Of a stretch of 33,385 bases of DNA, positions 1 through 7,698 are shown piece by piece. The translations under genes and the position numbers were made by a program. The notes under the pieces were generated by a model that saw nothing but the letters and a program-made list of their open reading frames with translations, was not told the DNA's origin and searched no databases. This DNA comes from Deltaproteobacteria bacterium (GTDB lineage Bacteria > Desulfobacterota > Dissulfuribacteria > Dissulfuribacterales > QOAL01): assembly GCA_015489365.1 (NCBI GenBank), contig WFZW01000127.1, forward strand, positions 1 through 33,385. The letters are read 5' to 3'. Each line of letters opens with the position of its first letter. The stretch's first letter is position 1.

Positions 1-410
1 AAATAGGGCCTTGGTACGATCACTTGGTCGCCGGGCTCTAGGATCGCCTTGAATATGATGTTGAGCCCCCCGGCAGCGCCGCAGGTCATTATGATTTCCT
101 CTTCGGAGACAGGTACCTGGTGTTCCCTTCCCACGAAGCCTGCCACCTTTTTCCTGGTCATGGGGATGCCGGCATTGGGCATATAGGCGTGAACGCCAGG
201 TGATCTGTCCGAGGCCGCCACTTCCAGGGCCTTCTGGAAGGCATCAGGCGGTGCCAGATCAGGGTTCCCAAGGCTGAAATCGCATACCTTGTCTGCCCCA
301 TATTTGGTCTTGAGGCGGGCCCCTTCCTCGAACATTTTCCTGATCCATGAGGATTTTTCCATAAATCCAAGCATTTTTGAGGAGATAGTAGTGGTATTAG
401 ATTGGTCCAT
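1..410 (-). CDS. PLP-dependent class I/II aminotransferase, N-terminal part (runs off the left edge)
   Basis: Translating the minus strand from the ATG at 408–410 gives about 136 residues with no stop before the window edge. The segment reads like the start of a fold-type I aminotransferase of the aspartate/aromatic/LL-DAP group: an N-terminal substrate-lid region with FSLGNPDLAPP, a Tyr-containing YMPNAG segment, and the cofactor-binding turn TCGAAGGLNIIFKAIL followed by EPGDQVIVPRPYF. A ribosome binding site (GGGAG, about 10 bases upstream) supports the start. The PLP lysine and the C-terminal half lie outside the window, so the amino-acid substrate cannot be assigned. The gene diverges from rpe across a 328-base spacer. 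Confidence 0.85.
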   Translation of the reverse strand, partial: MDQSNTTTISSKMLGFMEKSSWIRKMFEEGARLKTKYGADKVCDFSLGNPDLAPPDAFQKALEVAASDRSPGVHAYMPNAGIPMTRKKVAGFVGREHQVPVSEEEIIMTCGAAGGLNIIFKAILEPGDQVIVPRPY

Positions 411-738
411 TGTTTCTTTTCTCCCTGGAATAACTATTTTAGCGTAACAGATCGGTATTTATTAAAGACTTTTTTGCCATGGACATACATAAATTTTTCT
501 TCATGCTCGAGCGGGCACGAAGAAGGTTCTAAATGTCTGCGGCAATGTGTTGACCGCAGGAAAGGATTACGTATATTTGGCCCTGGCCAGTAGGTCAGGA
601 ACAGTTGTCTCCTGTACCCTTTTGTAGGCCGTGGCTGAATAGATACCCCCTGGAAGTGAAAAGGGTTGGCCTTGAAGGAGAGGCCTATCAAGAATAGATG
701 TAGCATGCCATAGGCAAATACGCTATAAGGTCTTTACT
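411..738. other. Intergenic region between divergent aminotransferase and rpe
   Basis: I find no convincing gene here; the short frames lack ribosome binding sites and family resemblance. It must hold the divergent promoters for the aminotransferase and rpe, but I see no strong -35/-10 pair. Minus-strand bases about 603–660 weakly resemble the 3' domain of the dispersed repeat described elsewhere (TTCCAGGGGG followed by AAAGGGTACAG) and could be a decayed copy; this is a low-confidence reading. Confidence 0.4.
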
Positions 739-1419
739 ATGAAAATACAGATTGCACCATCAATTCTTTCCGCGGATTTTTCAAGGTTGGCAGAAGAGAT
801 ACAGGCAGTTGAACGTGTGGGTGCGGACCTTATCCATGTAGATGTGATGGATGGCCATTTTGTTCCCAATATTACTATTGGGCCCCTTGTGGTCAGGTCA
901 TTAAGGCCGGTTACAAGATTGCCCTTGGACGTTCATTTGATGATAGAGGAACCTGCCAGATACATAGATGACTTTGCACAGGCAGGCGCTGATTGGATAT
1001 CGGTACATGTGGAGGCATGTGTTCACCTACACAGGACGGTTCAGGCTATAAGGGCCCTTGGGATAAAGGCCGGGGTCGTGCTCAATCCGGCGACGAATCC
1101 ATGTGAACTGGAATACGTGCTTGACGATCTGGATTTTATACTCGTCATGGGAGTAAATCCGGGCTTTGGTGGACAGGATTTTATCCCATCGACATTGGAG
1201 AAAATCAGGGCCTTGAAGGAGATGTGCCGCAGAAAGGACAGGATTGTTCCCATAGAGGTAGATGGAGGGATAAATCCTGGAACCATAAAGGAGGTGGCTG
1301 CAGCCGGTGCGGATATATACGTGGCAGGATCGGCGGTATTTGGAGCCGGTAGCTATGAAGAGGCTATCAGGGAATTGCGTTTTTTGGCAAACGGAATCAA
1401 GACCTCGGGGATTAAATAA
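739..1419 (+). CDS. rpe: Ribulose-phosphate 3-epimerase
   Basis: A 226-residue protein of the usual length for Rpe. It interconverts D-ribulose 5-phosphate and D-xylulose 5-phosphate in the pentose phosphate pathway, in the cytoplasm. Seen in the sequence: [12 protein letters not shown] at the N-terminus, the metal/catalytic strand [10 protein letters not shown] (residues 35–44, with the Asp and His that bind the metal and act in catalysis), DVHLMIE (around residue 66, second metal His), the phosphate-binding VNPGFGGQ (about 138–145) and EVDGGIN (about 174–179, with the second catalytic Asp). The start has an AAGG ribosome binding site about 9 bases upstream. It stands alone, followed by a hairpin and repeat D rather than another pentose-phosphate gene. 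Confidence 0.96.
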   Translation: MKIQIAPSILSADFSRLAEEIQAVERVGADLIHVDVMDGHFVPNITIGPLVVRSLRPVTRLPLDVHLMIEEPARYIDDFAQAGADWISVHVEACVHLHRTVQAIRALGIKAGVVLNPATNPCELEYVLDDLDFILVMGVNPGFGGQDFIPSTLEKIRALKEMCRRKDRIVPIEVDGGINPGTIKEVAAAGADIYVAGSAVFGAGSYEEAIRELRFLANGIKTSGIK

Positions 1420-1424
1420 AGGCA

Positions 1425-1452
1425 ATGTGGATTTGCAAGGTTGAATCCACAT
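1425..1452 (+). terminator. Stem-loop just after rpe (possible weak terminator)
   Basis: A perfect 9-bp stem (ATGTGGATT at 1425–1433 with AATCCACAT at 1444–1452) and a 10-base loop begin six bases after the rpe stop codon. The position fits a terminator, but only CTTT follows, so intrinsic termination would be weak. It could instead stabilise the 3' end. Confidence 0.5.
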
Positions 1453-1560
1453 CTTTAGGCAGCATGTTGCCTGGATATGACGCCGCGTTTTTTATGTTAT
1501 ACCCTAATCGGTTCCCTTTTGGGTCAATTGCGGGCATGCAAGGACAAAGAGCAGAGATTC

Positions 1561-1697
1561 CCAGCGGTACATTTTAATACATTGTTGTGTCTGTCCCGGG
1601 AATGCGGTTACCGCAAAAATCCATCCTGAATCAGGGATGTATCTTCATACCCTGGGGGGGGTAGCGTAAAGGATACGGGCTGTATGAAGGTTTGGAT
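1561..1697 (+). repeat. Dispersed structured repeat, copy D
   Basis: Plus-oriented copy of an intergenic repeat family. It contains GTTACCGCAAAAAT, then GGGATGTATCTTCATAC, and ends in GTATGAAGGTTTGG. CTTCATAC (1643–1650) and GTATGAAG (1682–1689) form a perfect 8-bp closing stem. Bases 1671–1695 are identical to 2250–2274 in copy E. It ends directly at the terminator that follows. Confidence 0.75.
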
Positions 1698-1730
1698 TTA
1701 AAAAGGGGGGAAGCACCCCCCTTTTTTAAA
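1697..1730. terminator. Bidirectional intrinsic terminator
   Basis: Symmetric hairpin: a run of A, then GGGGGG (1705–1710), loop AAGCA, CCCCCC (1716–1721) and TTTTTT. Because the stem is flanked by A on one side and T on the other it works on both strands. It lies 12 bases beyond the stop of the minus-strand small secreted gene, and also closes the plus-strand transcript through repeat D. Confidence 0.9.
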
Positions 1731-1741
1731 ATCTAAAGGGA

Positions 1742-1948
1742 TTAACAACCTTCTACAGCGGCCGCCCTCTTGATCTTGATTTTTACGTTGTCACCAACCT
1801 TGGCCTTGCATTTCCCCTTGATCTTGACGACCATTTCCTTCCCTTCCATCTTGACGACCTGGCCCTTACAATGAGCAGCGAGGCTGACTCCAGACATACC
1901 AAGTGTAAAAAGTAAGGCTATAGTGAGTGATGTAATCTTCTTGCGCAT
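1742..1948 (-). CDS. Small secreted basic protein, 68 aa, two-Cys, function unknown
   Basis: The start at 1946–1948 has an excellent ribosome binding site (AAGGAGGG, 5 bases upstream); an in-frame extension to 2110 lacks support. Residues 1–24 form a signal peptide (MRKK, hydrophobic core, cleavage near SLA/A). The mature part of about 44 residues is rich in alternating Lys/Val, as in a small beta-barrel (KGQVVKMEGKEMVVKIKG, later KVGDNVKIKIK), with Cys at 27, 47 and 68. I know similar short periplasmic proteins of unknown role in deltaproteobacteria but no function. A promoter lies upstream, and the gene sits alone between repeats D and E. It is likely exported and possibly metal- or disulfide-related; that is speculation. 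Confidence 0.8.
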   Translation of the reverse strand: MRKKITSLTIALLFTLGMSGVSLAAHCKGQVVKMEGKEMVVKIKGKCKAKVGDNVKIKIKRAAAVEGC

Positions 1949-2021
1949 ATTTCCCTCCTTGTTTTTTGGGTCACCAGGCGTTAAATAAAAGACCTTGGCG
2001 AGGCTTATCTTGTAACATTTT

Positions 2022-2050
2022 TTACTATACGAGTATAGGTCCTGTGTCAA
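2022..2050 (-). promoter_or_regulatory. Sigma-70-type promoter for the small secreted protein gene
   Basis: On the minus strand a perfect TTGACA (complement of 2045–2050) is followed 17 bases later by TAGTAA (complement of 2022–2027); TATAGT at 15-base spacing overlaps it. The region lies about 75 bases upstream of the start codon at 1948, in the right orientation. Confidence 0.6.
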
Positions 2051-2135
2051 GCCTTGATTTTTTATTCGAAAATACATTTTTTTTGATTGGCCATGGACAC
2101 ACAAGGACATATACGGACAAAAGGTAAAATGTTTT

Positions 2136-2275
2136 CAGTGGCGTATTTTCATACTTCGTTGTGCCCGCCCAGGGAATGGCAGTTACCGTGAAAATATGCC
2201 TTGGCTAAGGGCTGTATTTTTTTTCATTTCCAGGGGAGAGCAGCACGGAGGATACGGGCTGTATGAAGGTTTGGG
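2136..2275 (+). repeat. Dispersed structured repeat, copy E
   Basis: Longest copy of the repeat family. The 5' domain is a long hairpin: GGCGTATTTTCA (2140–2151) pairs with TGAAAATATGCC (2189–2200), 12 bp with one G·T. The 3' domain runs from GGGCTGTATT to GTATGAAGGTTTGG and shares 25 identical bases with copy D (2250–2274 against 1671–1695). It lies about 55 bases upstream of the histidine kinase start and could be part of its leader. Confidence 0.75.
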
Positions 2276-2329
2276 ATAAGGGTTTGATGTTAAGAGGGTG
2301 TCTGGTAACCATCTGCGCAATCCGAGTTG

Positions 2330-3793
2330 ATGGGCCAGGTGCCAGGAGCCAAAACGAAGAAGATGATTTGTTCAGGCACTCAGTTGATGGCCTTGATTGA
2401 TACCACAGACCATGAAAACAAGGGCAGCGGATTGAGACTAATACTCGATTTGGCCGTAAAGCTCAATAGTGCCTTTCTCAAGGCAAGCCAACTTGATGAT
2501 ATCTTGAAGGCCGTCTTGGTGGGGGTGACCGCTGGTGAAGGGCTTGGCTTTAACAGGGCCTTTTTGTTTACGATAAATGCAAAGGGAAAGAAAATCGAAG
2601 GCAAGCTTGCCATAGGTCCGTCTAGTCCGGAAGAGGCAGGTGTGATATGGGGCGAAATCTCCCAGAAAAGGCTTTCCCTCTTCGAGATCCTCGATAACGT
2701 CCGTGATGCATTGTTTGATCCCAACCATCCACTAAATCTGTTGGTAAGGCAGGTGGTCGTGCCATTGACCAATACGGAGCACGTCTTTGTCAGGGCGATC
2801 AAGGAAAGGAACGCCTTCCACGTATGTGATAATGGAGCACCTGATGCGCTGGATCTATCCAGGGCATTTTGCGAGGATGTATGCAATATCTTGAATGTAA
2901 AGGACTTTGCTGTTGCGCCCCTATACACTCAGGAGGAGGCATTCGGGTTGATAGTTGCAGACAATGCCATTACCCATGTACCGATCTATGCAAGCAATGT
3001 GGAGGCACTGCATCTTTTTTCATCCCTGGCCTCTATGGCCATATGCCAGATCAACATGATTGCGGCGTTGGAGGAGAAGATTGCCCAGTTAAAGGAACTT
3101 AATGCCATAGTAGAAAGGGACAAGGATGCATTGATTGAGGCAGAAAGATACGCTGCGCTTGGCCGTATGGCCGATCAACTGGTCCACGAAATAAGGAATC
3201 CTGTTTCTGTGATAGGTGGGATGGCAAAGATCTTACAGCGAAAGGTAGATAACCCTTCACTCAGGGCCTATGTAGATAATATAGCCAGCCAGGCAGGAAG
3301 GTTGGAGCAGATTCTGTCCGAGTTGCTCGATTTTTCCGTCCGGTTGCAACTAAATATTGAAGATGTGTATCTGTATCAGTTGGTTAATGCCTCTATAAAT
3401 CTCTTCCATGGAGAGATCGAAAGACACAATGTGGCCTTACATGTTTATATGCCAGATGAGGAACCTGTAATCAAGATAGACAGACTGGTATTTCAGCAGG
3501 CCTTCATGAACATACTCAAAAATGCCATCGAGGCCATGCCGGACGGAGGCATGTTACTTGTAACCGTGGATGTTAAGGATAATATGGTTGAGATCCAGGT
3601 TACAGATACAGGGCTTGGTATTGCCAAGGGTCATCTCGCCAAGGCGGATGAGCCGTTTTTTACGACAAAGACCCATTCCATGGGCTTGGGGTTGAGCCTG
3701 GCGAAACGCGCTATAGAAAGTCATGGCGGTGCATTGTGCCTTTCCAGGAATAAATTCGGCGGTACCACTGCTTCCATAACCTTGCCCCTGTGA
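2330..3793 (+). CDS. Sensor histidine kinase with GAF domain
   Basis: About 487 residues from the ATG at 2330; an ATG at 2363 with AGGAG-like purines upstream is an equally plausible start. No membrane segment is visible, so the kinase is probably cytoplasmic. Residues about 40–240 look like a GAF-type sensor domain; about 245–275 form a coiled linker. The HisKA phosphoacceptor is LVHEIRNPVSVIGG (His about 286), followed by the HATPase domain with N box NILKNAIEAMP, G1 DTGLGIA, F box EPFFTTK and G2 SMGLGLSLAK. It should autophosphorylate on ATP and pass phosphate to a response regulator, but no regulator gene lies nearby, so partner and signal are unknown. The tatD start is 16 bases after its stop. 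Confidence 0.9.
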   Translation: MGQVPGAKTKKMICSGTQLMALIDTTDHENKGSGLRLILDLAVKLNSAFLKASQLDDILKAVLVGVTAGEGLGFNRAFLFTINAKGKKIEGKLAIGPSSPEEAGVIWGEISQKRLSLFEILDNVRDALFDPNHPLNLLVRQVVVPLTNTEHVFVRAIKERNAFHVCDNGAPDALDLSRAFCEDVCNILNVKDFAVAPLYTQEEAFGLIVADNAITHVPIYASNVEALHLFSSLASMAICQINMIAALEEKIAQLKELNAIVERDKDALIEAERYAALGRMADQLVHEIRNPVSVIGGMAKILQRKVDNPSLRAYVDNIASQAGRLEQILSELLDFSVRLQLNIEDVYLYQLVNASINLFHGEIERHNVALHVYMPDEEPVIKIDRLVFQQAFMNILKNAIEAMPDGGMLLVTVDVKDNMVEIQVTDTGLGIAKGHLAKADEPFFTTKTHSMGLGLSLAKRAIESHGGALCLSRNKFGGTTASITLPL

Positions 3794-3809
3794 ACCCGAT
3801 GGACTTGCG

Positions 3810-4598
3810 ATGGAAAAGATAGATTATCTGGTCGACACCCATGCCCATTTGGATATGCCTCCACTTAATGGTGAGATTGACAGGGTACTTGATAGGGCAA
3901 AGATCAATCAGGTGGGGCAGGTGATCAGCGTGGGTATTGATTTGGACAGCTCGAAAGAGGCAGTCAGGATTGCCGCAGAATATGAACCGGTATTTGCCGC
4001 CATTGGTATACATCCCCATGAGGCCAAAAATGTCCAGCAGGAGGATTTCGAAAGACTTCAGGGTATGGCCTCGCTACAGGAGGTGGTGGCATGGGGAGAG
4101 ATCGGTTTGGACTTCTTCAAGGAATATTCCCCACCTGATATGCAGCGGAGGGTTTTTGAAGAGCAGCTCGATCTGGCCACGCGGGTTGGATTGCCGGTAA
4201 TAATCCATGACAGGGACGCCCATGATGCAGTCGTGGAGATATTGGGTAACTATGCAGGCCAGGGCCTGAAAGGGGTTTTCCATTGTTTTTCAGGCGGCAT
4301 GGATCTCGCTAGAAAGGTCTTGGATCTTGGCCTTTATATCTCTATTACTGGGGTAGTTACCTTCCCCAAATCCAGACAATTGCAGGATGCAGTCAGATAT
4401 GTTCCGATTGACCGCTTATTGGTGGAGACGGATTCTCCCTTCCTGTCCCCTGTGCCCTTCAGAGGGAAGCCAAATGAGCCGGCCAGGGTGGCAATCGTGG
4501 CAAAGACCGTTGCACATCTCAAAGATTTGAGTATCCAGGAGGTGGCCCATTGGACGACAGCCAATGCAAGGGCCCTTTTCGGACTGCCGCGGATCTGA
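3810..4598 (+). CDS. tatD: TatD family metal-dependent hydrolase (DNase)
   Basis: 262 residues, the normal length for TatD/YcfH-type metallohydrolases (TIM-barrel amidohydrolase fold). Visible metal and active-site motifs in order: DTHAHLD (residues 9–15), AIGIHPHEA, WGEIGLDFF, VIIHDRDAHDAV, FHCFSGG and LLVETDSPFLSP. Family members act as 3'-5' exonucleases or Mg-dependent DNases in DNA repair and quality control; the exact substrate is not readable from sequence. It heads a tightly packed run tatD–maf–yggS–queD–queE. The maf start codon lies 49 bases inside its 3' end, implying translational coupling. Confidence 0.93.
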   Translation: MEKIDYLVDTHAHLDMPPLNGEIDRVLDRAKINQVGQVISVGIDLDSSKEAVRIAAEYEPVFAAIGIHPHEAKNVQQEDFERLQGMASLQEVVAWGEIGLDFFKEYSPPDMQRRVFEEQLDLATRVGLPVIIHDRDAHDAVVEILGNYAGQGLKGVFHCFSGGMDLARKVLDLGLYISITGVVTFPKSRQLQDAVRYVPIDRLLVETDSPFLSPVPFRGKPNEPARVAIVAKTVAHLKDLSIQEVAHWTTANARALFGLPRI

Positions 4599-5170
4599 TA
4601 TTGGCCTCTGCCTCTCCCAGGAGAAAGAGGCTACTGTCTGGGTTGGGGATCCGATTCAGGGTGCTCGTAAATCCGGAAGAGGAACCACTGCCGACCGAGG
4701 ATATTATCCCCGAGGATTTTGTCCTTGGGAATGCGCGGCTTAAGGCCTTGGGTGTAGGGAAAAGATATCCAGGTTCAGTCACCCTTGGTGCAGATACGAT
4801 AGTGGTGTCAGATGGCAGGATATTGGGAAAACCCAGGGACCATAAAGATGCCTTCGAGATGCTTTCCGGCCTGGTAGGAAAGACACACGAGGTAGTCACC
4901 GGATGCCATATTTGTTGGCCATCAAGAGAGATTAACATAGATATGATATCAATGACCAGGGTCAGTCTTTCTGTATACGGTCAGGACGTGATCCGGGCAT
5001 ATGTGGCCACTGGTGAGCCGTTGGACAAGGCTGGCAGCTACGCGATTCAGGGCATAGGGGCATTCCTGGTGAAATCCATAAGAGGGTCCTATACCAATGT
5101 GGTCGGATTGCCCATGAATGATGTAGTGAGGACGTTGATGGATATAGGCGTTCTGGAGACGAGGATTTAG
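4550..5170 (+). CDS. maf: Maf-like nucleotide pyrophosphatase (septum formation inhibitor family)
   Basis: 206 residues from a TTG start whose ribosome binding site is strong (AGGAGG at 4537–4542, 7 bases upstream); this choice overlaps tatD. The P-loop-like LASASPRRKRLL (about 17–28), the catalytic LGADTIVV segment (about 82–89) and AGSYAIQGIGA near the C-terminus are Maf/HAM1-superfamily signatures. Maf proteins hydrolyse non-canonical or modified nucleoside triphosphates (dTTP/UTP or m7GTP depending on subgroup) and can affect septation. A start further downstream would remove part of the first strand, so TTG is preferred. Confidence 0.92.
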   Translation: MDDSQCKGPFRTAADLILASASPRRKRLLSGLGIRFRVLVNPEEEPLPTEDIIPEDFVLGNARLKALGVGKRYPGSVTLGADTIVVSDGRILGKPRDHKDAFEMLSGLVGKTHEVVTGCHICWPSREINIDMISMTRVSLSVYGQDVIRAYVATGEPLDKAGSYAIQGIGAFLVKSIRGSYTNVVGLPMNDVVRTLMDIGVLETRI

Positions 5171-5173
5171 TAG

Positions 5174-5866
5174 ATGCCTTGCTTGGAATTTCAAGAGATC
5201 AACCGGCGGATACGCGCTGCTGCCCAGAGGGCCAATCGTTCTCCTGAGGATATAAGGCTGCTTGCAGTTACCAAGACAAGGTCTCCGGATGTGGTTAGGA
5301 GTGCATATGGCTGTGGACAGCACCTTTTTGGAGAAAATTATATCCAGGAGGCCGTTTCAAAGTTATCTAATCTTGAGGACCTGCGCCCCTTCACAAGATG
5401 GCATTTCATAGGGCATCTTCAACGAAATAAGGCCAAGTTGGCAGCCGATTTGTTCGATTGTGTGGAAACAATTGATTCCATAAAATTGGCAAGGACACTG
5501 GATAGACACAGTAGGGCGTGCGGAAAGGTCCTTGACGTGCTGCTCCAGGTGAATATTGCAGGTGATCCGGCAAAATCGGGCCTTGCTCCAGGGCAGTTGC
5601 CTGAGATTCTAGAAAACATATTGGATCTTGAAAACATACGGGTAAAGGGCCTCATGACGATTCCCCCCTGGTCAACCGAGGCAGAGGGGGCGAGAAGGTG
5701 GTTTCGCGCCCTGCGTGACCTCAGGGATGAAATGGTCCGGGAGTTTGGGGAGGATTGCGGGCTTAGGGAGCTTTCCATGGGCATGACCCACGATTTCGAG
5801 GTGGCAATCGAGGAAGGCGCTACCATAGTTCGTATAGGAACGGCCCTGTTTGGTCCCAGAAGGTGA
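5174..5866 (+). CDS. yggS: YggS/PROSC family PLP homeostasis protein
   Basis: 230 residues, a one-domain alanine-racemase-like TIM barrel that binds pyridoxal 5'-phosphate and is thought to buffer and deliver it. Seen: LLAVTKTR with the PLP lysine (Lys34), FGENYIQEA (about 53–61), WHFIGHLQRNK, the GLMTIPPWS segment, and the C-terminal LSMGMTHDFEVAIEEGATIVRIGTALFG in which Ser/Met-Gly-Met and Arg-x-Gly hold the phosphate. It starts 3 bases after the maf stop. No aspects suggest a true racemase, since the C-terminal beta domain is absent. Confidence 0.94.
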   Translation: MPCLEFQEINRRIRAAAQRANRSPEDIRLLAVTKTRSPDVVRSAYGCGQHLFGENYIQEAVSKLSNLEDLRPFTRWHFIGHLQRNKAKLAADLFDCVETIDSIKLARTLDRHSRACGKVLDVLLQVNIAGDPAKSGLAPGQLPEILENILDLENIRVKGLMTIPPWSTEAEGARRWFRALRDLRDEMVREFGEDCGLRELSMGMTHDFEVAIEEGATIVRIGTALFGPRR

Positions 5867-5885
5867 AGGAGCAAGGACAAAGGAT

Positions 5886-6260
5886 ATGTACGAGGTATTC
5901 ATAAAGACCCATTTTTCATCAGCCCACTTTTTGCGCAATTATCCAGGCAATTGCGAGCATCTTCATGGTCACAACTGGGAGGTTAGGGTTGCCGTCAGGG
6001 CCGGCAGTCTAAATGGTATCGATGTGGCCATTGATTTTAGGGATCTTAAGAGGATAGTGGGGCAGATAATGTCTGAACTTGATCATATCAATTTGAACGA
6101 TCACCCAGCCTTTCAGGACCATAATCCCTCATCTGAACGCATCGCTGAATATATCTATGACCGCGTGAAGGAGGAGCTTGGTTCGTTCCCACATGTTTCC
6201 ATGGCCAGTGTCACGGTTTGTGAGACACCCAAATCGGGCGTGACCTTTTCAGAAGATTAG
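5886..6260 (+). CDS. queD: 6-carboxy-5,6,7,8-tetrahydropterin synthase (queuosine pathway)
   Basis: 124 residues from the ATG at 5886 (an upstream GTG extension inside yggS is unlikely). It belongs to the PTPS/QueD family: His14 and the CEHLHGHNW block (Cys23, His27, His29) supply the zinc ligands and catalytic Cys; DVAIDFRDLK and the DHINLN segment (about 66–71) follow; the C-terminal SVTVCETPKSGV carries the substrate Glu. QueD converts 7,8-dihydroneopterin triphosphate to 6-carboxytetrahydropterin, the second step of 7-deazaguanine synthesis. The next gene, queE, catalyses the following step, which supports QueD rather than biopterin synthase. Confidence 0.92.
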   Translation: MYEVFIKTHFSSAHFLRNYPGNCEHLHGHNWEVRVAVRAGSLNGIDVAIDFRDLKRIVGQIMSELDHINLNDHPAFQDHNPSSERIAEYIYDRVKEELGSFPHVSMASVTVCETPKSGVTFSED

Positions 6261-6269
6261 AGGGCCTTG

Positions 6270-6914
6270 ATGCCGTCCCGATTGAAGGTTTGCGAGACCT
6301 TCCTCAGTATCCAGGGTGAAGGGGCCTTGGTAGGTTATCCATGTTTTTTTATCAGGCTTACCGGCTGCAATCTCAGATGCACTTACTGCGATACTAGTTA
6401 TGCCTATCACGAGGGAGAGATGCTATCGGTGGATTCGCTGGTGGAAAGGGCCATACAAAGCAGGGCCTCCCTAGTAGAGATTACCGGTGGGGAACCCCTG
6501 GTACAGGGTTCTGTATACCGCCTTATGGAGCGTCTTGTCGCGGTTCGTAAAACGGTTCTTCTCGAAACCAATGGGAGTATTGATCTTTCTATGGTACCCA
6601 GAAGGGTGATTAAGATCGTGGACATGAAGACCCCTGGAAGCGGTATGGATAGGCATTGGCATCGTAATAATCTCAGGTGGATAGGGGCCAAAGACCAGTT
6701 GAAATTTGTTATTACCGATCGCTATGACTATGAATGGGCTGTCAGGCAGATCCAAAGGTTCCGGCTTACAGATTTTACCCAGGTCATCATTTCTCCATGC
6801 TGGGGGCGTCAAGATCCGGCTGAGCTTGCCAGGTGGGTGGTGGAAGATGCCAAAGATGTGCGTTTTCAGCTACAACTCCATAAGATCCTTTGGGGTGACA
6901 AAAGGGGCGTATAG
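6270..6914 (+). CDS. queE: 7-carboxy-7-deazaguanine synthase (radical SAM)
   Basis: 214 residues from ATG 6270 (a TTG at 6267 is directly adjacent). QueE ring-contracts 6-carboxytetrahydropterin to 7-carboxy-7-deazaguanine with a [4Fe-4S] cluster and S-adenosylmethionine. Evidence: FLSIQGEGALVGYPCFFIRL near the N-terminus, the radical SAM cysteines C33-x3-C37-x2-C40 (CNLRCTYCDT), the SAM-binding EITGGEPL, LLETNGS and the VDMKTPGSG strand. The C-terminus LQLHKILWG is typical of the family. It ends the tatD–queE run; queC and queF are not in the window. Confidence 0.94.
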   Translation: MPSRLKVCETFLSIQGEGALVGYPCFFIRLTGCNLRCTYCDTSYAYHEGEMLSVDSLVERAIQSRASLVEITGGEPLVQGSVYRLMERLVAVRKTVLLETNGSIDLSMVPRRVIKIVDMKTPGSGMDRHWHRNNLRWIGAKDQLKFVITDRYDYEWAVRQIQRFRLTDFTQVIISPCWGRQDPAELARWVVEDAKDVRFQLQLHKILWGDKRGV

Positions 6915-7272
6915 AGAGGCCATGGGTATGGATGGTAAATTTTAACATTATTTGATCTCCAATCCTTTGAGGTGACCAGACCTTATTTTATTGGGAAGGT
7001 TAGGCCTTTTTTGTACGTTTTGGTAGTAACTATTTGAATCTACAAGTATTTTTTTGAAATTTGATGCAATTAGAATAGAGGGGAAGCACTTAATTCATCG
7101 GTAAGGTTACTGGTAAATAATAAGAGACAAAAAAGACAAGCTATTCAAAAGGCGTTGACAGAATTGACCAAATAATGTAAAAGCTTCCAGTAGAATTTTC
7201 TGAATGGTGCTTCATTTTTCTTAAGCTCCTAGATTTATTGGTTGTTTAGCCTTCGGGGGGAAGGAGAACAAT
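6915..7272 (+). other. Intergenic leader between queE and the atp operon
   Basis: AT-rich stretch of about 360 bases with no credible ORF. A weak hairpin followed by six T (around 6995–7012, AAGG/CCTT stem) may end the queE transcript. A good promoter is at 7155–7183. The b'-subunit start is preceded by the Shine-Dalgarno GGGGGAAGGAG. No copy of the dispersed repeat was recognised here. Confidence 0.6.
7155..7183 (+). promoter_or_regulatory. Sigma-70-type promoter of the atp operon
   Basis: Perfect -35 TTGACA (7155–7160), 17-base spacer, and TAAAAG (7178–7183) as -10 (4 of 6 matches). It lies about 90 bases upstream of the first atp gene in otherwise AT-rich DNA, the only strong -35 in this gap. 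Confidence 0.6.
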
Positions 7273-7698
7273 ATGATTACACTTGATTGGTCATTCTGGG
7301 CTCAGCTGATCAGTGCCCTGATAATGATGGCGCTCCTGAATTCAATGCTGTACAAGCCGATGAGGCGCATGTTGCAGAAACGTGAAGAAAAGATGTCCAC
7401 GATCCGCAGCGACGTGGAGAAGTTTGAGCGAAACGCCAAGCAGCTTCTGGAGAATTTTGAGAAAAAGATGAGTGAGGCCAGGCTTGCTGGCAAAAAGGAG
7501 ATGGAGAAGCTAAAGGATGAGGCCAGGAAGACGGAGGGTGAGTTGATGGAGGCCGCATCCAAGGAGGCCCAAGAAAAGAAATCGCAATTGTTGGCAGAGC
7601 TTACCAGCCAGATCGAGGCAGCTAGGAAGGAACTTCAGGCCAAGGCCGAGTCCTTCGCTGTTGAGATCGCCCAAAAATTGCTGGGGAGGGCTGTATAA
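7273..7698 (+). CDS. atpF: F-type ATP synthase subunit b' (short b subunit)
   Basis: 141 residues: one N-terminal membrane helix (about 5–26, LISALIMMALLNSMLYKPM) followed by a highly charged, Ala/Glu/Lys-rich coiled coil to the C-terminus (ending AQKLLGRAV). This is the peripheral stalk subunit that links Fo to F1. Two different b-type genes in a row (this and the next) are usual in deltaproteobacteria, whose stalk is a b/b' heterodimer. Start supported by AAGGAG 6–8 bases upstream. First gene of the operon; atpI, atpB and atpE are absent and must be elsewhere in the genome. Confidence 0.93.
   Translation: MITLDWSFWAQLISALIMMALLNSMLYKPMRRMLQKREEKMSTIRSDVEKFERNAKQLLENFEKKMSEARLAGKKEMEKLKDEARKTEGELMEAASKEAQEKKSQLLAELTSQIEAARKELQAKAESFAVEIAQKLLGRAV

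Noticed and set aside
2327-2332. TTG start for the histidine kinase
   Set aside because: An ATG follows directly at 2330, and another at 2363 has better upstream purines.
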